Shown in pieces: positions 16,433 to 26,197 of a stretch of DNA of 33,708 nt. The notes below the pieces were generated by a model. The model did not search any database and was not told where the DNA came from. It saw only the letters and a list, made by a program, of their open reading frames with translations. This DNA comes from an uncultured Opitutia bacterium (GTDB taxonomy: Bacteria > Verrucomicrobiota > Verrucomicrobiia > Opitutales > UBA953): contig CAIKWA010000062.1 of NCBI GenBank assembly GCA_903831005.1, positions 1 through 33,708 of the forward strand, read 5' to 3'. Each line of letters starts with the position of its first letter. Position 1 is the first letter of the stretch. The position numbers were made by a program, and so were the translations under genes.

Positions 16433-19036
16433 TCACTCCTTCGGCAGGACGATGAGTTCCTGCTCAAACTTAGTATCAAGGTAACGCTGTGCGAACGCTT
16501 GGACAGCGGCTTCATCGGTCAAGCTCATGCGTCGTTCCCATTCAGCGTCAAAATTTGCACCCAGTCCGGCCACTTCTCGCACAAGCGCGCCCTGCATGCG
16601 AGCACCGGCGGACTGACGGCCTTGACGCCGGGATACCCGCATCCGCCGCTTGGCGTCTTCAATCTCGTTCGGGGTGAACTTACCCTTGCGGAGTCGCTCG
16701 AGTTCTTGGCGCATCTCCTTCACGACCTCTTGGGCCGAAGCGGGGGCTGTGCCGGCATAAAGGTAGAACATCCCTTGATCCACGACCTCAACGCGGGTGG
16801 CGCCGACGAAATAGGCCATCCCCTTCTCCTCGCGCACGCGACGGAATAGCCCGCTAGCCATGCCACTGAGCAGTTCTTCGGTCACGTTCGCAGCAACGAC
16901 CTCATCCGGGCCAAAACCACAGTGAGGGAAAGCGATGGCAACCACGGCCTGCTCACCCTGAGCGCGCTCAAGTAACTTGCTGGAGGGAGCGGGCACATGC
17001 TTGGGCAAGCCGCGGCGAGCGAGTGAAAGTTTCGGCAAGGCACCAAAACGGCGATTGACGAACTCCATCACGGCTGGACGGTCGAAAGCACCGCTAACGC
17101 CAACGACGATATTGTCGGCGACGACCAGGGTCTGATGCAGCGTCGCCAGGTCGGAAGGCTGAATCTTCGCTAAGCTTTCCGGCGTGCCGCAGGCGTCAAT
17201 CGCGAGCGGATGCGTACCGAAATATTGGCGCTGAAGCTGCAGACGGGCCTTCTCAACGATATCATCTTCGGCCTCGCGACAGGCGGTAATAATCGCGGCA
17301 CGCTCTAAGGCGAAAGTCTCCGGGAGGATTTTGGGGCCGAGGATGCCGTCGGCGATGAGTTCGGAAATCTTTTCGAAATCCGAACTAAGGGCCTCGCCCC
17401 AAAGACCGCAGGAGACCTGCGAGCCATGGTCCGCGAAGGTTGCACCGATGCTATCGACGAGGTGAGCCACCTCTTCTTTGGTACGATGCACATTGTCGCG
17501 GGCAAACATGGTGCCAAGCAGTCCCGTGGTGCCACGTTTCTCGGCTTCCTCGTAGGCGAGGCCGCCGGCGAGGAACACGCCGATGCCGGCCTTCGGGATG
17601 GTCGCATCGTGCTGCAGGACAACCCGGACGCCATTGTCCAAGGTAAACGTCTCGAAACGGTCCGGTGTGACCGTCGCAGTGGCATTGACCACGGAAGAAT
17701 CGGCCTTGCCCCCGCGCATCGTGCCGAAAGTGACATTGTCCGAACGGAGCCACTTGCGCGCCTCGCGGGTGAGGTCTTCCGCCCCGAGTTTGGCGAGATG
17801 CTCTACTCCGCGCTGCGGCCAGGCGATGTCGTGGCCGATGGTGGCCGCATGGGCGACACGGCTCGTCAGCCCGTGGATATTCTTCTGGCCGTTGACCATC
17901 CCGACGACGGACTGGCGGCGGACCTTCTCGAACTGGGCAGGCGTGACCCCTTTCTGTAGGAGTCCGTCGACAACTTCGGCAATTGCCTGTTCCACCACGG
18001 GGGCGGACGTACCAGCTTCACCCGTCCAACTGCACCATGCGAGCCCTAGATCACGGATACCAAAGCCGGACGCGTCGATGCCATGGACAAGCTTACGCTT
18101 CTCGCGAAGCTCGCTCCAGAGTAACGAACTGTTGCCGGCACCAAGCACGCCGAGGAATAGGTCGGTGGCGAGGCGACCTTCGTCGAAATAGCCTGGGATA
18201 CGCCAACAAGCGACGCCCTTGGAGGTGTTGACCTCACGAATGAGATCAGCGCGGCGGACCCCACCCTGCGGCGGTTCTTGGTGTCCGGCGATGTCGACGA
18301 GCGGACGGCGGGCGAAACGACCGAACCACCGTTCGGCGGACGCGAAGACTTCTTCGGGCGGCATGCTACCGCCGAGGGCCAACACGACGTTCGTCGGGAC
18401 ATAGCGGCTAGAGTGATAAGCACGCAGGTCATCGGGGGTGATGCGCACAAAGAGATCACGATGGCCGATTACTGGTTGGCGCAAGGGGTGCGACCGCACC
18501 GCCTCTTCCAGGACTGACTTCGCCAGCATTTGATCGTGCTCGTCATCGCACATCGCGATTTCGCGCAAGATAACTTCGCGTTCCATCTTCGCATCAGCGT
18601 CGGTGATAAGCGGATCGAAGACCATGTCCGCAATGGCTTCCATTGCGGTCTCGAAACCTTCCTGCGGAGCGTCGACATAATAGACCGTCCGATCGAAAGT
18701 GGTATAGGCGTTGGAGGAGCCGCCGCTGCGATGGATGGCGTCGGTGAGCTCACGATTCGTGAAGCGGCCAGTGCCTTTGAAAACCATGTGCTCAAGGTAA
18801 TGGGAGATGCCCGATCCCTCCCAGCAGCCCTCATGGATGCTACCCGTACGGACCCAGGCCTGCACGGTGCACAGCCCGATGCCGGGGCGATGGGAGTAGA
18901 TGACCTCGAGTCCATTGGCAAGGACCCGGCGTTCAGGCAAGGGGCCAGCAATCTGGGCGAAACTCAGGCCTTCAAGATACGACATGGGCTGGATGTATGC
19001 CCCAGCTTCGACGGGGCGCAAGTGCGACCAGTCCAT
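16433..19036 (-). CDS. M16-family metallopeptidase, two M16 modules in one chain
   Basis: HYLEHMVFKGT (inverted HxxEH zinc motif) in the first half; a second M16-like half (RFETFTLDNGVRVVLQHDATIPKAGIGVFLAGGLAYEE…) without HxxEH. A start at MSYLEG is also possible. Confidence 0.92.
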   Translation of the reverse strand: MDWSHLRPVEAGAYIQPMSYLEGLSFAQIAGPLPERRVLANGLEVIYSHRPGIGLCTVQAWVRTGSIHEGCWEGSGISHYLEHMVFKGTGRFTNRELTDAIHRSGGSSNAYTTFDRTVYYVDAPQEGFETAMEAIADMVFDPLITDADAKMEREVILREIAMCDDEHDQMLAKSVLEEAVRSHPLRQPVIGHRDLFVRITPDDLRAYHSSRYVPTNVVLALGGSMPPEEVFASAERWFGRFARRPLVDIAGHQEPPQGGVRRADLIREVNTSKGVACWRIPGYFDEGRLATDLFLGVLGAGNSSLLWSELREKRKLVHGIDASGFGIRDLGLAWCSWTGEAGTSAPVVEQAIAEVVDGLLQKGVTPAQFEKVRRQSVVGMVNGQKNIHGLTSRVAHAATIGHDIAWPQRGVEHLAKLGAEDLTREARKWLRSDNVTFGTMRGGKADSSVVNATATVTPDRFETFTLDNGVRVVLQHDATIPKAGIGVFLAGGLAYEEAEKRGTTGLLGTMFARDNVHRTKEEVAHLVDSIGATFADHGSQVSCGLWGEALSSDFEKISELIADGILGPKILPETFALERAAIITACREAEDDIVEKARLQLQRQYFGTHPLAIDACGTPESLAKIQPSDLATLHQTLVVADNIVVGVSGAFDRPAVMEFVNRRFGALPKLSLARRGLPKHVPAPSSKLLERAQGEQAVVAIAFPHCGFGPDEVVAANVTEELLSGMASGLFRRVREEKGMAYFVGATRVEVVDQGMFYLYAGTAPASAQEVVKEMRQELERLRKGKFTPNEIEDAKRRMRVSRRQGRQSAGARMQGALVREVAGLGANFDAEWERRMSLTDEAAVQAFAQRYLDTKFEQELIVLPKE

Positions 19037-19157
19037 GCCCGGGCAAATGAGAGCCCACCGGGCCCCACTCTGACATTGAAACCAAAGGACGGCCTAGGTA
19101 TTCCCAACCTTCGCCCGCCAACCAAGGAGGGCCCCTCCCCCTTCCATTCGCTTTCCG

Positions 19158-20303
19158 ATGTATATTCCGCCCGAAATCCGCGCCAGTCTTGACGAAGTCG
19201 AACGCCGAGCCGGCTACCTCTGGAAGTTCCTCGATATCGCAGGCAAACAGGCCGCGATTGCGAAACTCGAAGAGCAGATGGCCGCCCAGAACTTCTGGGA
19301 CAGCCAGAAGGCCGCCCAGAAGGTCATCTCGGAGTGCAACGGTCATAAGAATATCGTCTCCCCCCAGGTCGCCTTCCGCCGCCAGATTGACGACGCCAAG
19401 ACCCTCGCCGAACTGATCACCGAATCCCCGGACGGCACCGCCGATGCCGAAGTCGAAGAACTCCGCAAACTTGGCACCGACCTGCTCGCCGCCGTCTCTG
19501 AGCTCGAGATTGCTTCGTTCCTCTCCGGACTACACGACCGGTCCAACGCCATCGTCACCGTCAAGGCCGGCGCCGGCGGCACGGAGTCCAACGACTGGGC
19601 TGACCTGCTCTACCGCATGTACACCCGCTGGGCCGAACGTCGCGGTTTCAAGATTGAAGTTGAAGACATCGCCGAAGGTGAAGGCGCCGGCATCAGCCAA
19701 GCCACCTTCCGCCTCGAAGGCCCCAACGCCTACGGGTATGTCAAGGCCGAGCGCGGCGTCCATCGCCTTGTCCGCATCTCCCCTTTCGACGCCAATGCCC
19801 GTCGCCACACCTCCTTCGCCTCCGTCGACGTCGTCGCCGAAATCGACGATGACATCGACGTCGAAGTCAATGAGGCCGACCTGCGTGTGGACGTCTACCG
19901 TTCCAGCGGTAAAGGCGGCCAGCACGTCAATAAGACCGAATCTGCGGTCCGTCTCACGCACATCCCAACGGGCATCGTCGTGGCCTGCCAACGCGAACGC
20001 TCGCAGGTCAAAAACCGCGCCCTCGCGATGAAGATTTTACGTGCGCGCATCTACGAGAAGACCATCGACGACAAGCGTGCTGAGATGGAGAAATATTACG
20101 GCGAAAAGGGCGACATTGGTTGGGGTAACCAGATCCGCTCCTACGTCTTCCAACCTTACCAGATGGTCAAAGATCTCCGGACTGGAGTGGAGACGGGCAA
20201 CATCCAGGCGGTCATGGATGGCGACATCGACGCGTTCATCAATGGCTGGCTCCGCGCTGGCGGTCCCCGCACGCGTAATAAGGACATCAAAATCGAGGAC
20301 TAA
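19158..20303 (+). CDS. prfB: Peptide chain release factor 2
   Basis: [35 protein letters not shown] (GGQ) and [19 protein letters not shown] (SPF tripeptide specific to RF2). Continuous ORF. Confidence 0.96.
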   Translation: MYIPPEIRASLDEVERRAGYLWKFLDIAGKQAAIAKLEEQMAAQNFWDSQKAAQKVISECNGHKNIVSPQVAFRRQIDDAKTLAELITESPDGTADAEVEELRKLGTDLLAAVSELEIASFLSGLHDRSNAIVTVKAGAGGTESNDWADLLYRMYTRWAERRGFKIEVEDIAEGEGAGISQATFRLEGPNAYGYVKAERGVHRLVRISPFDANARRHTSFASVDVVAEIDDDIDVEVNEADLRVDVYRSSGKGGQHVNKTESAVRLTHIPTGIVVACQRERSQVKNRALAMKILRARIYEKTIDDKRAEMEKYYGEKGDIGWGNQIRSYVFQPYQMVKDLRTGVETGNIQAVMDGDIDAFINGWLRAGGPRTRNKDIKIED

Positions 20304-20316
20304 GTCCTCCGCCGTC

Positions 20317-21705
20317 ATGCCGACCCGGGACACTCTCCGCCAGAAGCTCCTCGATACCCCGCTCTTCGCGGAGAAGATCTGGAAGCTTTCGCCGGAGCCA
20401 TGGCCCATCACCGAAGCACAACTTCGGGACCTCAAGCGCATCGGCGCCGCCTGCCTGAGCTACCACCGCGCGCTCGAACGACTCTACGTCCGCTCGTTTA
20501 CGAACAAGAAAATCCTCCGCAACCGCGAGCTCTACGCCCCGTGGGTCGCCGAGTACCTCGATCGCTATAAGCCCGCCGGCCTCGTCGCACATGGACGCCA
20601 TCGGGCCGTGAAAGGCCAGTGCCCGGTCGTCCTGCGCCCAGACCTACTCGTCACCGACGGCGGCTTCACGATGACCGAACTCGACAGCGTCCCTGGCGGT
20701 GTCGGCCTCACAGCCTACCTCAATGAGGTCTACGCCGAGGATTTCCCCCGCGTAATCGGCTCCTCCGCAATGCCTGGTCGCTTCATGGCCTCCCTGGCGC
20801 GTCTGACCCCGAAGGAGAAGTTCCCGCTGGTCGCCATCGTCGTCAGCGAAGAGGCCGCGACCTATCGACCGGAATTCGAGTGGCTCGGCGAAAAACTCCG
20901 CACCCTCGGCCACGACGTCCACATCGTCGAGCCTGCGCAGATCATGCAGATGGGCGACGGCTCCTACATCCCCGTTGATGGCGCCCCGCGCCGCGTCGAT
21001 ATCCTCTACCGATTTTTCGAGCTCTTCGACCTCGCCAACGTGAAGGGCGCCGACGGCATCTTCAACGCGGTCGAAGCCGGCACACTTTTACTCACGCCGC
21101 CGATGAAGGCGTTCCAGGAAGAGAAGTTGGGACTCGCCCTCCTCCACCACCCGCAGCTCGGAGAATTCTGGAAGGAGAACCTGCCCGAAGATCACCATGA
21201 GGCGCTCTTCCGCATCGTCCCGCAGACGTGGATCATGGAGAAGACCGAGTTGCCGCCGACGGCCGTGCTACATGCGCCTGGCTTCGCCGGCCGCCCGATT
21301 CGCGAATGGACCGAGCTCGCCGAAGCCTCGCAACGTGAACGTAACCTCATCATCAAGGCGAGCGGCTTCCACGAGACCGCCTGGGGCGCCCGCTCGGTGA
21401 CGCTCGGTAGCGACGTGTCCCGCGAGGAATGGCTCGAGGCTATCGAGAACGCCCTCAACCCCGACAACGAAACCTTCCACGTGATGCAGGAGTACCACAA
21501 GCCCTCGCGCCTGACCCACCCGGTCTTCGCCGACGACGGGTCGGTGGTCCCTGCCGATGGACGCGTCCGGCTCTGCCCCTACTTCTTCGTCGATGGCGAT
21601 ACGGTCGAGCTTTCAGGTATCCTTTCGACGTTCTGCCCGGCCGATAAGAAGATCATCCACGGGATGAGCGACGCAGCCCTGCTTCCCTGCCATCTGGTCC
21701 CCTGA
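20317..21705 (+). CDS. Conserved protein, possibly circularly permuted ATP-grasp/glutathionylspermidine-synthase-like
   Basis: VVLRPDLLVTDGGFTMTELDSVPGGVGLTAYLNEVY…LYRFFELFDL…LLTPPMKAFQEEKLGLALL. Start moved from the track's 20041 (inside prfB, wrong frame) to ATG 20317. Confidence 0.6.
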   Translation: MPTRDTLRQKLLDTPLFAEKIWKLSPEPWPITEAQLRDLKRIGAACLSYHRALERLYVRSFTNKKILRNRELYAPWVAEYLDRYKPAGLVAHGRHRAVKGQCPVVLRPDLLVTDGGFTMTELDSVPGGVGLTAYLNEVYAEDFPRVIGSSAMPGRFMASLARLTPKEKFPLVAIVVSEEAATYRPEFEWLGEKLRTLGHDVHIVEPAQIMQMGDGSYIPVDGAPRRVDILYRFFELFDLANVKGADGIFNAVEAGTLLLTPPMKAFQEEKLGLALLHHPQLGEFWKENLPEDHHEALFRIVPQTWIMEKTELPPTAVLHAPGFAGRPIREWTELAEASQRERNLIIKASGFHETAWGARSVTLGSDVSREEWLEAIENALNPDNETFHVMQEYHKPSRLTHPVFADDGSVVPADGRVRLCPYFFVDGDTVELSGILSTFCPADKKIIHGMSDAALLPCHLVP

Positions 21706-21754
21706 GGCCCTGCGTCGCCTTGCTTCCTGCTGGGTTTGAGCCCAAAGTAGGCCC

Positions 21755-23785
21755 ATGAGACTCCTTGCCCTCAGCCTGCTCTCGCTTTTCACCCTGCTCG
21801 GCGACCTCTCGGCCGCTGTCCGCACAAAGGTGGACCTGGTCAATCTCACCCCTGAAGTCCGCGCCGGCGAAAAAGCCCTCATCGCCCTCCGCTTCCGCTG
21901 CGACCCGCACTTCCATGTCTACTGGAAGAATCCCGGTGACGCCGGCGCTTCGCCGACCATCGAGTGGACCGAGAAATCCGGCACAACCGTGGGCGGCTTT
22001 ATCTGGCCCGGCCCCAAGTTGCTCGACCAAGCTGGCATCATGAACTTCGTGTACGAGGATGAGACGCTCGTGCTGATCGAAGTCGCCATCCCCACAGGCA
22101 AGACGGGGACGGTCGTCCTCAAGGGCAAGGCCGAATGGTTGGAATGCGACGACAAAGGCTGCTGGCCGTATGACAAGCAGGTTGAGCTTACGCTGAAGGT
22201 CGGCCCAGCGAACGTGGCCTATAAATATGACCGGAAGCTTTACCCGAGTTTTCGTCCAGTAATTCCGACCACCGGCACGAGCGACGGTAAGACGCTGACC
22301 ATCGTGCTGCCCAGCGACCACAAACTGAATGAAATCTGGTTCCCGGAACGCAACTTCGTCACCCCCAACGCAACCGTGATGCAGAAAAGATCCGCCGGGA
22401 AAATGACCATCGAACTGAGGGACGCCACGGAGACGCTCAATTCCGGCCCGCTTAACTTCACGACGCGCGCGGAAGACGGCGGCTTCGTCGATATCAACGT
22501 GAAGCTAGAAACAGCCGCGGCCCAGCCGGTAGCGATTGAAACCACTAAGCCGCACAGCGGCAAAATTGATTGGCAACCCTGGTCCCCCGAGGCTCAGGCC
22601 AAGGCCCTCGCCGATGGCAAGATCGTCTATGTCGACTTCACGGCCCGCTGGTGCGCCACCTGCCAGGTCAATAAACGCGTCTACCAACAGGACGACGTCG
22701 CCCAGGCACTGACGTCCGCCGGCGTAATTTTACTCAAGGCCGACTGGACTAAGAAGGACGCCACCATTGCCGACGAGCTACGTAAGTATGGCCGCACCGG
22801 CATCCCGCTCAATGTCTTGCTGAAGACCGGCCAGCCAGCGGCCGTCCTCTCCGAAGCGCTCACCGGCACCGAAGTCGTCGCCGCGCTCAAAGCTGTCTCC
22901 GCGGGTAAGCCCTATCAGGCCGAAACCATCACACACACCTTCGCCTTCTGGCTCTTGCTGGCTTTCGGCGGAGGCATGCTGCTCAATCTGATGCCCTGCG
23001 TCTTTCCGATGATTGGACTCAAGGTCCTCGGCTTCGCCAAGGAAGCTGGTGCCGCGCGCCAGACAGTCATCCTGAACGGCCTGCTCTATTCAGCGGGTGT
23101 GATCATCAGCTTCCTCGCGCTCGCACTCCTGATCGTGGGACTCAAATCCGGCGGCTCCTCCGTCGGCTGGGGCTTCCAGATGCAATCGCCCGGCTTCGTC
23201 CTCGGCACCTGCGTACTAATGATCGTCCTTGGACTTAGCCTCGCTGGTGTCTTCGAGATTGGCGTCGGCCTTGGGGGCGTCTCCGCTGGCGAAGGTGAGG
23301 GCCGCGTCGCCACCTTCCTCTCCGGCGTGCTCGCCACGGTAGTCGCGACGCCTTGCACGGCTCCGGGCCTCGGCGCTGCGCTAGGCTTCGCCTTGGACAA
23401 GGAGCGGAGCACCGGAGAGACCTTGCTCTTCTTCACGGTCATCGGCCTCGGCATGGCCCTACCCTACCTCTTACTATCCATGTTCCCTCGTCTCGCCGCA
23501 ATGTTACCGCGCCCCGGCGAGTGGATGGAATCCCTGAAACAAGGGATGTCTTTCCCGCTCTTCGCCTATGCGCTCTACCTGCTCTGGGTACTCAATGCAC
23601 TCGTCGAAGACGCGGCCTGGGTACGCGACGCCTCGCTGGGCCTCGCCGTCATCGCCACCGCCTGCTGGGTGCTTGGTCGCTGGGGTGCCCTGCATCGCAC
23701 CGACAAGGAACGTCTGACGGCCAAGCTGACCGCGGGTGCACTGTTCGCCGGAACGTTAGCCTACCTCTTCGGAACGCTACCGTAA
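21755..23785 (+). CDS. DsbD-family thiol:disulfide interchange protein with alpha-like, thioredoxin and TM domains in that order
   Basis: Signal peptide; DsbD alpha-like N-terminus (PHFHVYWKNPGDAG…WLECDDKGCWPY); Trx-like YVDFTARWCATCQVNKRVY; then TM segments with LMPCVFPMIGLKVLGF and ATPCTAPGLGAALGF. Confidence 0.88.
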   Translation: MRLLALSLLSLFTLLGDLSAAVRTKVDLVNLTPEVRAGEKALIALRFRCDPHFHVYWKNPGDAGASPTIEWTEKSGTTVGGFIWPGPKLLDQAGIMNFVYEDETLVLIEVAIPTGKTGTVVLKGKAEWLECDDKGCWPYDKQVELTLKVGPANVAYKYDRKLYPSFRPVIPTTGTSDGKTLTIVLPSDHKLNEIWFPERNFVTPNATVMQKRSAGKMTIELRDATETLNSGPLNFTTRAEDGGFVDINVKLETAAAQPVAIETTKPHSGKIDWQPWSPEAQAKALADGKIVYVDFTARWCATCQVNKRVYQQDDVAQALTSAGVILLKADWTKKDATIADELRKYGRTGIPLNVLLKTGQPAAVLSEALTGTEVVAALKAVSAGKPYQAETITHTFAFWLLLAFGGGMLLNLMPCVFPMIGLKVLGFAKEAGAARQTVILNGLLYSAGVIISFLALALLIVGLKSGGSSVGWGFQMQSPGFVLGTCVLMIVLGLSLAGVFEIGVGLGGVSAGEGEGRVATFLSGVLATVVATPCTAPGLGAALGFALDKERSTGETLLFFTVIGLGMALPYLLLSMFPRLAAMLPRPGEWMESLKQGMSFPLFAYALYLLWVLNALVEDAAWVRDASLGLAVIATACWVLGRWGALHRTDKERLTAKLTAGALFAGTLAYLFGTLP

Positions 23786-23805
23786 GGACGACCCTTCGGA
23801 TAATA

Positions 23806-23833
23806 AAAAGGCCCGCCAGATGGCGGGCCTTTT
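23806..23833. terminator. Bidirectional intrinsic terminator between convergent dsbD-like and ompA-like genes
   Basis: AAAAGGCCCGCCA-GA-TGGCGGGCCTTTT: GC-rich inverted repeat flanked by an A-run on the left and a T-run on the right, in a 67 bp convergent gap. Confidence 0.9.
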
Positions 23834-23852
23834 CGTTGCAGTCGTAAGTCGC

Positions 23853-24467
23853 TCAGAGAGCGGTGACCGGAGCCGGCGCGGAGCCAGCGGCCGGGGCCGG
23901 GGCAGGACGAGCAGCCGGGGCGGTAGCGGCGGAGGAAACCGGGCCGGCGTAATTCACGTCGACAATGACAGCCTTGCGATCCTTGGCACCCGACTGGCGA
24001 CCCGCAGCGTTCTTGTCAGCGTGCTGGGAACCCAAGGCCATAATCTCAGACTTGGCCTGGTTTGAACCGAGCTTACCGAGATAATCCCGAACGGACTGGG
24101 CACGGCGGTCAGAAAGGCCGAGGTTGTATTCTTCGGTGCCGAAGGTGTCGGTGTAACCGGCGATGATGACTTCGGTGGCATTCACGCGACCGGCGACGGC
24201 GTCGACCTTGGCGCGCTCCGAAGCCGAGACGGTATACTTGTCGAATTCGAAATACACCGTGGCAAGAATGGCTTCGGGCGGGATATTGCCGGAGCGGATG
24301 GCATTAGCGAGGGCGTCACGACGCGCGTTAGCCGAGCGGGTGTCGAGGGAGTCAGGGCCGCCGAAGCCGCTGTTGCCAGAGGACAAAGGATTGAAACCCT
24401 CAGGGATGCGAGAGGTGCAGCCGACGCTCAGGGCGGCGAGGGCGAGAAGGAAGGTGAAACGCTTCAT
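23853..24467 (-). CDS. OmpA/Pal-family peptidoglycan-associated lipoprotein
   Basis: Lipobox LSVGC; VYFEFDKYTVSASERAKVDAVAGRV…GYTDTFGTEEYNLGLSDRRAQSVRDYLGKLG OmpA-C domain; Ala/Pro-rich C-terminal tail. Confidence 0.93.
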   Translation of the reverse strand: MKRFTFLLALAALSVGCTSRIPEGFNPLSSGNSGFGGPDSLDTRSANARRDALANAIRSGNIPPEAILATVYFEFDKYTVSASERAKVDAVAGRVNATEVIIAGYTDTFGTEEYNLGLSDRRAQSVRDYLGKLGSNQAKSEIMALGSQHADKNAAGRQSGAKDRKAVIVDVNYAGPVSSAATAPAARPAPAPAAGSAPAPVTAL

Positions 24468-24520
24468 GGTGTGGGGGGAATAAAAGAAGAGCCAGCGGGT
24501 GTCGGCAAGCCTTGTCTCGC

Positions 24521-25666
24521 TCAGTAGCGCGGGACCTTAGGGTCAATTTTTAACGACCAGGCGTCGATGCCACCCTTGACATTGCTAACGCGGGTATAGC
24601 CCTTGGCTCGCAGGAACTGGGTGACCTTCATGCTCCGGCCGCCGTGATGGCATTGGACCAGCACGGGGACGTCCTGCGGAACCTCCGCCAAGCGGGTCGG
24701 CACGCTGTTCATGGGTATCAATCGAGAACCATCGATCCGGCAGACGGCGTATTCGTCCATCTCGCGGACATCGATGAGGAGGGGCGGATTGGGACCAGCC
24801 AGGAGGCGCTGGGCTTCCTCAACGGTGACTTCAAGCGGAGTTTCGGACATATTGGGCTGGGTTGGGCAAAGGGTCGGAGCGTAAGTGGCCTTCTCGAGCG
24901 AACGGATCGCGGGCGATGAGCCGCAACAAGGACAGGCCGGGTCGGCAGCCAAGGCGACCAGCTTGGAAGAGCCGGCACCCACGTCGACGACCAGCAGGCG
25001 AGAAGCCGGGCGCTTACCAAGGAGGATGGCAATCACCTCGGACGCCATCCAGGAGCCAATCACCCCGCAGGTGGCGCCGAAGACCCCGGCGTCGGCGCAT
25101 GTCGGCACAGACGCGGCATCCGGCATCACTGGATAAAGACACCGATAGCAACCCGCGCGCGGCAGGAAGACGCCGACTTGGCCAGCATCGCGCAGGACGC
25201 TCCCATGCACCAGGGGTCGGCCACCCAGCACACAGGCGTCGGCCGCCAAGAAACGGGTCGCGAAGTTATCCGTGCCATCGACGACTAAATCATAACGGGC
25301 GACGAGATCGGCGGCGTTCTCGACGGTGAAGCCTTCGGGATGCAATGCCACCTTGAGCCCCGGATTAATCTCTCCGAGAGCCTCGGCGGCGGAAATAGTC
25401 TTCGGCAGCCCCAAGGTGTCGAAACCGTGGATAATCTGGCGATGAAGGTTTGAGATCTCGACCTTGTCCGGGTCAGCAATGCCGATGACGCCGATACCAG
25501 CGGCAGCCAGATAGAGGCCGACGGGGGAACCTAGGCCGCCAGCACCCAGGAGTAGCACCTTGGCTTCACGGAGGCGCAGCTGACCGGACTCCCCCACCCC
25601 GGGCAGACGGATCTGCCGGGAGTACAAGGCCCTCTCATGGTCGCTGAGGCGCGGTTCCGCTGACAT
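24521..25666 (-). CDS. ThiF/MoeB-type adenylyltransferase fused to rhodanese (MOCS3-like)
   Basis: RYSRQIRLPGVG-like start (ALYSRQIRLPGVGESGQLRL), GAGGLGSPVGLYLAAAGIG, DGTDNFATR, CYRCLY/CPCCG Cys pairs; C-terminal rhodanese with VQCHHGGRSMK. Start set at 25666 (MSAEPRLS…). Confidence 0.9.
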   Translation of the reverse strand: MSAEPRLSDHERALYSRQIRLPGVGESGQLRLREAKVLLLGAGGLGSPVGLYLAAAGIGVIGIADPDKVEISNLHRQIIHGFDTLGLPKTISAAEALGEINPGLKVALHPEGFTVENAADLVARYDLVVDGTDNFATRFLAADACVLGGRPLVHGSVLRDAGQVGVFLPRAGCYRCLYPVMPDAASVPTCADAGVFGATCGVIGSWMASEVIAILLGKRPASRLLVVDVGAGSSKLVALAADPACPCCGSSPAIRSLEKATYAPTLCPTQPNMSETPLEVTVEEAQRLLAGPNPPLLIDVREMDEYAVCRIDGSRLIPMNSVPTRLAEVPQDVPVLVQCHHGGRSMKVTQFLRAKGYTRVSNVKGGIDAWSLKIDPKVPRY

Positions 25667-25758
25667 ACCGATAGTGGAACTCCCGCCGGGAGCAGTGTCA
25701 AACCGCCCCTTCGACGTGTCGGATTGAATAATCGCCCAAGGTACCCCAACTTGACCCC

Positions 25759-26196
25759 GTGGCATCGGTCTTCCTCGGCATCGATTATGGCTCGCGAAGG
25801 GTTGGGCTCAGCCATGCCGATGAACTCGGCTTCGCCTTCCCCCTGCCCGCCGCGGTCGCGGAAAGTGCCGAAGATCGCTTTGCCCAAATCGGCCAGGAAA
25901 TCACCCGGCTCAAGGTCACCCTGCTCGTGCTCGGTTATCCTTTATCGGTGGAGGGCGAACGCACCAAACGCTGTGACGAAGTCGACGTCTTCGCGGCCGA
26001 ATTGACCCGACGATTCCACCTCCCCATCGAGAAAGTCGACGAAGCCCTCACGAGCCAAGCCGCTGACGAGCTCGGCGGACGGAAAGCACGCTCGGCCAAC
26101 GAGCGCAAGCAGCAGGCCCGGACCGGCGAACGCGATTCGCGCGCGGCCGCCGTCCTGCTCCAGGATTTCCTCAACAGCCGCGGCCTCGGCTCCTAA
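25759..26196 (+). CDS. ruvX: YqgF/RuvX-family putative Holliday-junction resolvase / pre-16S rRNA nuclease
   Basis: FLGIDYGSRRVGLSHADELGFAFPL, VLGYPLSVEGERTKRCDEV, DEALTSQAADE…DSRAAAVLLQDFL. GTG start. Confidence 0.9.
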   Translation: MASVFLGIDYGSRRVGLSHADELGFAFPLPAAVAESAEDRFAQIGQEITRLKVTLLVLGYPLSVEGERTKRCDEVDVFAAELTRRFHLPIEKVDEALTSQAADELGGRKARSANERKQQARTGERDSRAAAVLLQDFLNSRGLGS

Positions 26197-26197
26197 C

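Noticed and set aside
19076-19103. TTGAAA … GTATTC as a promoter in the M16/prfB divergent gap
   Set aside because: The -10 match is poor and such matches occur by chance; would need 5'-end mapping.
20041-20316. N-terminal extension of the 20041-21705 ORF
   Set aside because: Out-of-frame overlap with prfB; the conserved-looking protein begins at ATG 20317.
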